Position numbers and translations under genes: made by a program. The notes below the pieces were generated by a model. The model saw only the letters and a list, made by a program, of their open reading frames with translations, did not search any database and was not told where the DNA came from. From CAYOYK01 sp964408185 (GTDB lineage: Bacteria; Bacillota; Clostridia; Christensenellales; Aristaeellaceae), in assembly GCA_964408185.1 (NCBI GenBank), contig CAYOYK010000073.1, positions 1 to 11,442 on the forward strand: a stretch of DNA of 11,442 nt, in the 5' to 3' direction. Below, piece after piece: positions 6,239 to 11,442 of this stretch (position 1 is its first letter; the number at the start of each line of letters is the position of its first letter).

Positions 6239-6267
6239 ATTATAGCGGATAATGCCAAAATGTGCAA
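6239..6267 (-). promoter_or_regulatory. Sigma-A promoter of the small membrane gene
   Basis: On the minus strand TTGCAC (6262-6267) and a perfect TATAAT (6239-6244) are separated by exactly 17 bases. The transcript would start near 6232, giving a leader of under 30 nt that carries the ribosome binding site. One of the clearest promoters in the window. Confidence 0.88.
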
Positions 6268-6310
6268 GGTCTTTTTGTCCCTGACTTTACACGCAATCCT
6301 CCGCGCCCGC

Positions 6311-6339
6311 TTGCAACCGCTCCCTGACCCGTGTATAAT
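6311..6339 (+). promoter_or_regulatory. Sigma-A promoter of pyrH
   Basis: TTGCAA (6311-6316) and a perfect TATAAT (6334-6339) are 17 bases apart. The start point would lie near 6346, about 24 nt before the pyrH ATG. It diverges from the promoter at 6239-6267. The two -35 boxes are 43 bases apart, close enough for a shared regulator, but no operator-like dyad was seen between them. Confidence 0.88.
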
Positions 6340-6369
6340 CAGTAGGATACGAACAAAGGAGGCACGCCC

Positions 6370-7074
6370 ATGTTCAAACGCGTGGTGCTCAAGCTCAGCG
6401 GAGAGGCCCTCGGAGCGGACGGAAAGGGCTTCGATCACGATAAATTTGACGCGGCGGCGCGCATGCTGGCCGGCCTGAGCGCCTCCGGCGCGGAGCTGGC
6501 CGTGGTGATCGGCGCGGGCAACGTTTGGCGCGGCCGACGCGGCCCCAGCGAGCGCATGGGCGCGGTGGCCGCCGATCAGATGGGCATGCTGGGCACGCTG
6601 CAAAACTGCCTGTACATGGCCGACGCCCTCGCGCGTGCGGGTCAGCCCGCGCGGGTGCTTACCGCGCTGGAGATGCCCCGCGTCGCCGAGACATACACCG
6701 CGTCGCTCGCGCTGCAATGCATGGCGGCGGGCGAGATCGTGCTGCTGGCCTGCGGCACGGGCAACCCGTTCTTCAGCACCGATACCGCCGTGGCCCTGCG
6801 CGCGCTGGAGCTGAACACCGACGTGCTGCTCATGGCCAAGAACATCGACGGCGTATACACCGCCGACCCGCATACCGATCCCTCCGCGCGCCTGATCCCC
6901 GACCTGACGTACCGGCAGGCGGCCGAGCAGGATCTGCGCGTCATGGACGCGGCGGCCTTCTGCCTCCTGCGCGAGAACCGCTTCCCGCTGGTGCGGCTGT
7001 TCGGGCTGGACGATCCGGGCAACATCCTCAAGGTGCTCAACGGGGACACGATGGGCACGTTCCTCCACCCGTGA
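6370..7074 (+). CDS. pyrH: UMP kinase
   Basis: This cytoplasmic enzyme of the amino acid kinase fold phosphorylates UMP to UDP with ATP, an essential step of pyrimidine supply. The 234 residues match the bacterial PyrH length. Visible are KLSGEAL (8-14), IGAGNVWRG (47-55), ADQMGMLGT (68-76), GTGNPFFSTDTA (129-140) and LLMAKNIDGVYTADP (153-167). The second motif normally reads GGGN; here it is GAGN, a small change in the glycine-rich loop. The start at 6370 has AAAGGAGG at 6355-6362, seven bases upstream, plus a strong promoter. In many bacteria pyrH lies between tsf and frr. Here neither is present: upstream is a divergent membrane gene and downstream a 361-bp repeat-bearing gap, so it appears monocistronic. 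Confidence 0.96.
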   Translation: MFKRVVLKLSGEALGADGKGFDHDKFDAAARMLAGLSASGAELAVVIGAGNVWRGRRGPSERMGAVAADQMGMLGTLQNCLYMADALARAGQPARVLTALEMPRVAETYTASLALQCMAAGEIVLLACGTGNPFFSTDTAVALRALELNTDVLLMAKNIDGVYTADPHTDPSARLIPDLTYRQAAEQDLRVMDAAAFCLLRENRFPLVRLFGLDDPGNILKVLNGDTMGTFLHP

Positions 7075-7435
7075 TTGCACATCCGCAAAGCGTAGCTTTG
7101 CGTCTGCGCTCCTTCGCTCGTGACTGCACATCCGCGCCTCTGGCGCGTCTGCGCTCCTTCACTTCCCAAGGTGTCACGCTCGCTACGGCGGGGGCCCTGC
7201 CCCGCTCTCCGCTCGCTTGGGGCATTGCACATCCGCGCTGGCCGGGGTGTCTCGCTCGCTGGGGCATAGGGCTTTCTCGCTGGCCGGGGGTGTCTCGCTC
7301 GCTGGGGCATAGGGCTTTCTCGCTGGCTGGGGTGCTTCGCTCGCTGGGGAATCGCGCTTTCGCAAAGCGCAGCTTTGCGGCTACGCCGCTTCGCTCCTGT
7401 TTACTCTTCGCATACAGAAAGGATTTTTCTACCGC
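7075..7435. repeat. Intergenic repeat region between pyrH and the MATE gene
   Basis: No gene is seen. The motif GCACATCCGC starts at 7077, 7126 and 7227, each time followed by a hairpin or GC-rich block and then a CTCGCT or CTCCTTC-like tail. An 8-bp stem, CGCAAAGC with GCTTTGCG and a three-base loop, occurs at 7084-7102 and again at 7361-7379, near both ends of the region. A smaller one, GCGCC/GGCGC, is at 7134-7146. None has a U tract, so termination of pyrH is uncertain. No convincing promoter for the MATE gene was found; its ribosome binding site is GAAAGGA at 7417-7423. Confidence 0.7.
7237..7363. repeat. 42/43-bp tandem repeat, three copies
   Basis: Copies begin at 7237, 7279 and 7322 with GCTGGCCGGGG (GCTGGCTGGGG in the third), followed by TGTCTCGCTCGCTGGGGCAT and AGGGCTTTCTC. 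The first two differ by one inserted G; the third is more diverged and runs into the hairpin at 7361. A partial relative (CTCGCTTGGGGCAT) lies just before the first copy. Confidence 0.85.
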
Positions 7436-9496
7436 ATGGATGCTGCTCGCAAAAAAAGTTTTTCTCAATCCCTCCGGACGTTCTTTGGCCCGCGCGATCT
7501 GACGCAGGGCTCTACCATGAAGAGCATCGCGATGTTCTCCCTGCCGCTACTGCTGGGCAACATCGCGCAGCAGCTCTACAACACCGTGGACGCCATCGTC
7601 GTGGGCAATTACAGCGCCTACGGCGATACCGCGCTGGCCGCCGTCAATTTGGGCGGCACGATCATCAACCTGATGCTGGCGCTGTTTATGGGCATCGCCA
7701 CCGGCGCGGGCATCGTGATCGCGCAGTATTTCGGCGCGAAGGACGGCGAGGGCCTCAGCCAGAGCATGGGCACGACCATCACGCTCACGCTGATTGTCAC
7801 GTTCATCACCACGTCGCTGGGCGTGCTGGTCAGCCGCCCGCTGCTGACGCTGCTGGGCGCGGGCAACGAGAACCCCATGCTGCTCAACATGGCCGACGAG
7901 TACCTGCGCATCATCTTTTGGGGCATGATCGGCGGCGCGTTCTACAACATCCTCGCGGGCGCGCTGCGCGCCGTGGGCGACAGCTTTATGCCGCTGCTGT
8001 TCATGCTGGTGTGCACGGTGCTGAACGTGATTTTGGATATCTGGTTCGTGCAGGCCTTCCCGGACGAGCAGGCCGCCGCGGCCGTGGCGCTGGCCACCAT
8101 TTTGGCGCAGAGCGTATCCGCCGTGCTGTGCCTGCTCCGCCTCCTCAACATGAAAAAGATCGTGGTCGTCAAGCTGCGCCATTTGAAAATGAACATGGAC
8201 ATCGCCAAGCGCATTGTCTCGCTGGGCGTTCCCTCCGGCATGACGCAGATGATCTTCTCGCTGGCCAACATTCTGGTCACGTCGCTGACCGTGAGCCTTG
8301 GCGAAAAGGTCGTGACGGCCGTGAGCATCATCATGCGCGTGGACGGCTTTGCCATGATGCCCAACTTCACCTTCGGGCTGGCGGCGACCACATTCACCGG
8401 GCAAAACGTGGGTGCGCGGCGCATCGACCGCGTACACAAGGGCGCAAAGGACACGCTGATCCTCGGTCTGGGCGTATCGGTGTTTATGACCGCCTGTCTG
8501 TTGATCTTCGGCGAGGGCCTCATGCGGCTGTTCACCCAAACGGAGGAGATCGTGACGCTGGGCGCGAGCATGCTGCGGCTGATGGCCGCCGGCTACGTGG
8601 CGTTCTCGGTCAGTCAGGTGCTGGGCGGCGTGATGCGCGGCGCGGGCGATACCATCGTGCCCATGTGGATCAGCATACTGACCACGGTGGTGGTGCGCAT
8701 GCCCATCGCGTATCTGTGGGCGTACTTTACCAAGAGCCCCGCCTATCCCAACGGCGATCCGTCCTGCCTGTACTGGTCGCTGCTGATCAGCTGGCTGTTT
8801 GGCGCGGCGATCACGGTGCTGGCGTACCGCAAGGGCCGCTGGAAGCGCAAGCTGGAATCCAGCTATGCCGTGATGGCCAGTCCCGGCACGGATGACGACG
8901 CGGCGCTGGCCGCGCGGGTCGCGGCGGGCGAGCTGGCCGCGAGCGACGGTTCCGCCGCCGATACGGCCACGCAGGTGCTCCCGGACGATATGCCCTGCGG
9001 GACGGCGCGCGGTCTCCGGCCCGTGTGGACGGACGACGGCGCGCCCGCCGAGCCGCAGGGCGAAAACAGCGGGGCAGACAACGGCGCGGATGACAGCGCG
9101 AAAGCCAAGCCGCAGGACGCGGATAGCCGCACAGATAGCCGCGCGGACGACAGCGTGCCCACCAACCCGCAGGGCGCGGATAGCCGCGCGGGCAACGGCG
9201 CGCAAGCCGACCCGCAGGGCGCGGACAGCCGCGCGGACAGCCGCGCGGACAACGGCGCGGATGACAGCGCGAAAGCCAACCCGCAGGACGCGGATAGCCG
9301 CGCGGACAACGGCGCGAAAGCCAAGCCACAGGACGAAAGTAATGGCGCGGACGACGGCGCGCCCGCCGAGCCGCAGGGTGAGAACAGCGGGGCGGACAAC
9401 GGCGCGGATGACAGCGCGAAAGCCAACCCGCAGGGCGAAAACAACGGCGCGGACAGCCGCGCGCAAGCCGAAAGCGAAGGAGGAGCCGAGCAATGA
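7436..9496 (+). CDS. MATE-family transporter with repeat-rich C-terminal tail
   Basis: Residues 1 to about 465 form a multidrug and toxic compound extrusion transporter: an inner-membrane, cation-coupled antiporter with twelve helices expected. The N-terminal LTQGSTMKSIAMFSLPLLLG and QQLYNTVDAIVVGNY blocks and the two half-repeat signatures ALRAVGDS (176-183) and GGVMRGAGDT (397-406) are typical. The substrate cannot be read from sequence. MATE proteins are usually about 450 residues; this one has 686. The extra ~200 residues follow the basic RKGRWKRK segment, are hydrophilic and acidic, and from Pro540 on consist of eight PQ-headed repeats. The tail should be cytoplasmic and disordered. The start at 7436 has GAAAGGA 12 bases upstream and restores the usual N-terminus; the ATG at 7517 would cut the conserved lead-in. 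The stop overlaps the argS start as ATGA, so the two are co-transcribed. Confidence 0.93.
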   Translation: MDAARKKSFSQSLRTFFGPRDLTQGSTMKSIAMFSLPLLLGNIAQQLYNTVDAIVVGNYSAYGDTALAAVNLGGTIINLMLALFMGIATGAGIVIAQYFGAKDGEGLSQSMGTTITLTLIVTFITTSLGVLVSRPLLTLLGAGNENPMLLNMADEYLRIIFWGMIGGAFYNILAGALRAVGDSFMPLLFMLVCTVLNVILDIWFVQAFPDEQAAAAVALATILAQSVSAVLCLLRLLNMKKIVVVKLRHLKMNMDIAKRIVSLGVPSGMTQMIFSLANILVTSLTVSLGEKVVTAVSIIMRVDGFAMMPNFTFGLAATTFTGQNVGARRIDRVHKGAKDTLILGLGVSVFMTACLLIFGEGLMRLFTQTEEIVTLGASMLRLMAAGYVAFSVSQVLGGVMRGAGDTIVPMWISILTTVVVRMPIAYLWAYFTKSPAYPNGDPSCLYWSLLISWLFGAAITVLAYRKGRWKRKLESSYAVMASPGTDDDAALAARVAAGELAASDGSAADTATQVLPDDMPCGTARGLRPVWTDDGAPAEPQGENSGADNGADDSAKAKPQDADSRTDSRADDSVPTNPQGADSRAGNGAQADPQGADSRADSRADNGADDSAKANPQDADSRADNGAKAKPQDESNGADDGAPAEPQGENSGADNGADDSAKANPQGENNGADSRAQAESEGGAEQ
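9053..9493 (+). repeat. Coding tandem repeats in the MATE tail
   Basis: In protein terms the segment holds eight units headed PQG or PQD, of 19, 19, 15, 23, 15, 15, 19 and 15 residues. All lengths are 15 plus a multiple of four. The four-residue elements are ADSR, ADNG and ADDS, so the underlying DNA period is 12 bp. A longer direct repeat of about 80 bp, encoding GAPAEPQGENSGADNGADDS and beyond, occurs at about 9038-9116 and again at 9356-9433 with few changes. Every unit keeps the reading frame, and no aromatic residue or cysteine is present. Confidence 0.88.
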
Positions 9497-11211
9497 CCAC
9501 CAAGCAGCAAATCGCGGCCGCGATCGAGGCCGCGATCGAGGCCGCCTACATGGGCGCGGAGGGCCTGCCGGACGCGGCGGCCGTAGAGAGCTATCTGGAG
9601 ATCCCCCCGGAGCGCGAGATGGGCGACTATGCCTTCCCGTGCTTCAAGCTGAGCAAGGCGCTGCGCAAGGGCCCGCCGCAGATATCGGCGGCGCTGCAGG
9701 CCGCGCTGGACGCGCCGGAGCTGTGCCGCGCGGAGTGCGCGGGCGGCTACCTGAACCTGTTCCTCCAGCGCGACAGCTTTTCGCAAAAGACGCTTGCGCA
9801 CGTGCTGGACGCGGGCGAGCGCTACGGCGCGAGCGCCGAGGGCGCGGGCAAGACGATCTGTCTGGACTATTCCAGCATCAACATTGCCAAGCGCTTTCAC
9901 ATCGGCCATCTGAGCACGACCATGCTGGGCCACAGCCTGCGCCGCATCTATGACTTTTTGGGCTACACCACGGTCTCCATCAACCATCTGGGGGATTGGG
10001 GCACGCAGTTTGGCAAGATGATCGCAGCCTACAAGCACTGGGGCAGCCGCGAGAGCGTGGAGAAGGGCGGCGTGGACGAGCTGACGCGCCTGTACGTGCG
10101 CTTTCACGAGGAGGCCGAGAAGGACAAGGCCCTTGAGGACGAGGGCCGCGCGTGGTTCAAAAAAATCGAGGATGGCGACGCGGAGGCCCTTGCCATCTTC
10201 GGCTGGTTCAAGGAGCTTACGCTCAAGGACGCGCAGCGCGTGTACGATATGCTGGACGTGCGCTTTGACAGCTACAACGGCGAGAGCTTTTACAACGACA
10301 AGATGGGCCGCGTGATCGACGAGCTGAAGGCCGACGGGCTGCTCACGCTCAGCGAGGGCGCGAGCGTGGTCGATCTGGAGGCCGACGGCATGCCGCCCTG
10401 CCTCATCCTCAAAAAGGACGGCGCGACGCTGTACGCCACGCGCGATATCGCCGCCGCGCTCTACCGCGCGGACACCTATCATTTTGACAAGTGCCTGTAC
10501 ATCGTCGCCTATCAGCAGGATCTGCATTTCCGCCAATGGTTCCGCGTGGTGGAGAAGATGGGCTACCCGTGGGCGAAGGATCTGGTGCATGTCGCGTTTG
10601 GCATGGTCAGCTACGAGGGCGAGGCGCTTTCCACCCGCAAGGGCCACGTCGTCTACTTGGAGGATCTGCTCAACCGCGCCAAGGAGAAGGCCCTCGCCAT
10701 CATCGAGGAAAAGAGCCCCAACTTGGAAAACAAGCAGCAGATCGCGGCGCAGGTGGGCATCGGCGCGGTGATCTACACCGACCTGCAAAACAACCGCATC
10801 AAGGATATCGATTTCCATTGGGATCGCGCCCTCAACTTTGACGGCGAGACCGGCCCCTATGTGCAGTACACGCACGCGCGCTGCTGCTCGGTGCTGCGCA
10901 AGGCCCCGGACCTTTCGGCCGTCGCGCCCGATTACGCCGCGCTGGGCGACGATCACGCGCAGGAGGCGCTGCGCCAGCTCAGCCGCTTCCCGGAGGCCAT
11001 CCGCGAGGCCGCCCTGCGCTACGAGCCGAGCCTTGTTACCCGCGCCATGACCGAGCTGGCCAAGGCCTACAACAAGTTCTACTACGAAAACCGCATTCTG
11101 GACGCGGAGCCTGCCGCCGCCTGTGCGCGCGTGATGCTGACGCGCGCGGTCAAGAACACGCTCAAGGCCGCGATGTACCTGATCGGCATGGAGGCCCCCG
11201 AAAGGATGTAA
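9493..11211 (+). CDS. argS: Arginyl-tRNA synthetase
   Basis: This cytoplasmic class I synthetase charges tRNA-Arg with arginine for translation. The 572 residues match the bacterial length. In order it has the N-terminal tRNA-recognition domain (about 1-115), the Rossmann catalytic domain with HIGH at 136-139 inside SSINIAKRFHIGHL, the NHLGDWGTQFGKMI block, and STRKG (380-384) standing where most class I enzymes have KMSKS. The C-terminal DALR anticodon-binding domain includes YVQYTHARC (456-464) and the terminal APERM. All key motifs are present. The start overlaps the MATE stop by four bases. Its ribosome binding site AAGGAGGAG (9477-9485, seven bases upstream) lies inside the last codons of the MATE repeat tail. 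argS translation is therefore probably coupled to a transporter, which is an uncommon partner. No terminator with a U tract follows. Confidence 0.97.
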   Translation: MTTKQQIAAAIEAAIEAAYMGAEGLPDAAAVESYLEIPPEREMGDYAFPCFKLSKALRKGPPQISAALQAALDAPELCRAECAGGYLNLFLQRDSFSQKTLAHVLDAGERYGASAEGAGKTICLDYSSINIAKRFHIGHLSTTMLGHSLRRIYDFLGYTTVSINHLGDWGTQFGKMIAAYKHWGSRESVEKGGVDELTRLYVRFHEEAEKDKALEDEGRAWFKKIEDGDAEALAIFGWFKELTLKDAQRVYDMLDVRFDSYNGESFYNDKMGRVIDELKADGLLTLSEGASVVDLEADGMPPCLILKKDGATLYATRDIAAALYRADTYHFDKCLYIVAYQQDLHFRQWFRVVEKMGYPWAKDLVHVAFGMVSYEGEALSTRKGHVVYLEDLLNRAKEKALAIIEEKSPNLENKQQIAAQVGIGAVIYTDLQNNRIKDIDFHWDRALNFDGETGPYVQYTHARCCSVLRKAPDLSAVAPDYAALGDDHAQEALRQLSRFPEAIREAALRYEPSLVTRAMTELAKAYNKFYYENRILDAEPAAACARVMLTRAVKNTLKAAMYLIGMEAPERM

Positions 11212-11237
11212 GGGGGGCCCTGCGCGGGGGCGGGTTT

Positions 11238-11417
11238 GCGCCGTGCGGCGCGGGTTTGCGCCTGCGGCGCGGGTTTGCGCCTGCGGCGCGGGTTTGCGCC
11301 TGCGCGGCGCGGCTGTGCGCCTGTGCGGCGCGCGTTCGCGCCTGTGCGGCGCGCGTTCGCGCCTGTGCGGCGCGGCTGTGCGCCTGTGCGGCGCGGCTTT
11401 GCGCCTGCGGGCGCAGG
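11238..11417. repeat. GC-rich mini-hairpin array C
   Basis: It begins 26 bases after the argS stop. Units start at 11238, 11258, 11277, 11296, 11317, 11338, 11359, 11380 and 11401, with lengths of 20, 19, 19, 21, 21, 21, 21, 21 and a partial one. Each reads GCGCC, a loop of three to five bases such as TGTGC or TGC, then GGCGC and a short linker (GGGTTT, GGCTGT or GCGTTC). The stem stays constant while loop and linker vary. Orientation is the same as array B. Confidence 0.9.
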
Positions 11418-11442
11418 AGGGCGGCCCTGCGGGGCCGCGGGG
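11411..11442 (-). repeat. Start of a third dispersed core, cut by the window end
   Basis: The last 32 bases, GCGCAGGAGGGCGG followed by CCCTGCGGGGCCGCGGGG, equal the inner end of core copy B (5240-5271) in the same orientation and the same position after a mini-hairpin array. The rest of the copy, including the palindrome, would lie beyond 11442. Confidence 0.75.

Noticed and set aside
6205..7131. N-terminal extension of the small membrane protein to 461 residues
   Set aside because: The extension is antisense to pyrH, and the promoter and ribosome binding site fit the start at 6204.
7517..7519. Internal ATG as MATE start
   Set aside because: It would remove the usual lead-in segment (FFGPRDLTQGST) and has no ribosome binding site comparable to GAAAGGA before 7436.
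7547..9493. 648-codon minus-strand open frame, and 8863-10956 minus strand
   Set aside because: Antisense to the MATE and argS genes. The 12-bp repeat steps in the tail keep every frame open, which creates these shadows.

Overview
The window looks like a chromosomal segment of a GC-rich Gram-positive bacterium, most likely a member of the Clostridia. This is an inference from four things: strong AGGAGG-type ribosome binding sites, textbook sigma-A promoters, a DapL-type diaminopimelate pathway, and a secreted BspA-like leucine-rich-repeat protein typical of gut Firmicutes. No rRNA, tRNA, transposase, phage or CRISPR sequence was seen. The gene content is ordinary. What is unusual is how much of the DNA between and inside the genes is repeat.

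Layout. Bases 1-1320 contain no credible gene. They hold a hairpin pair (1-56), a 40-bp fragment of a dispersed element (57-96), an array with an exact 106-bp period (about 199-740), the ~349-bp core of the dispersed element (741-1089), and a GC-rich mini-hairpin array (1081-1317). A dapF-dapL operon follows (1392-3470) and supplies the last steps to meso-diaminopimelate for peptidoglycan and lysine. Directly behind dapL, five degenerate copies of the gene's own 3' end lie in tandem (3471-3761). They lead into a secreted LRR protein gene (3829-5109). Behind that gene is a hairpin, a short GC array and a second, inverted copy of the ~349-bp core (5239-5584), then a single 53-bp-type unit and a cluster of hairpins.

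A four-helix membrane protein gene runs on the minus strand (5746-6204). It is divergent from pyrH (UMP kinase, 6370-7074), and each has a clear promoter with a 17-bp spacer. A 361-bp intergenic stretch with 42/43-bp tandem repeats and paired 19-nt hairpins separates pyrH from a two-gene unit. That unit is a MATE-family transporter carrying a ~200-residue hydrophilic tail with tetrapeptide-based repeats (7436-9496), overlapping argS (arginyl-tRNA synthetase, 9493-11211) by ATGA. After argS a third GC mini-hairpin array begins (11238 onward), and it runs into the start of a third copy of the dispersed core, which is cut by the window end.

Taken together, the window holds housekeeping genes embedded in a modular, shuffled, intergenic repeat family. 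Tandem expansion has also affected one gene's 3' flank (dapL) and one gene's coding end (MATE). No complete new enzymatic or defence system is visible. The candidate for something undescribed is the repeat family itself.
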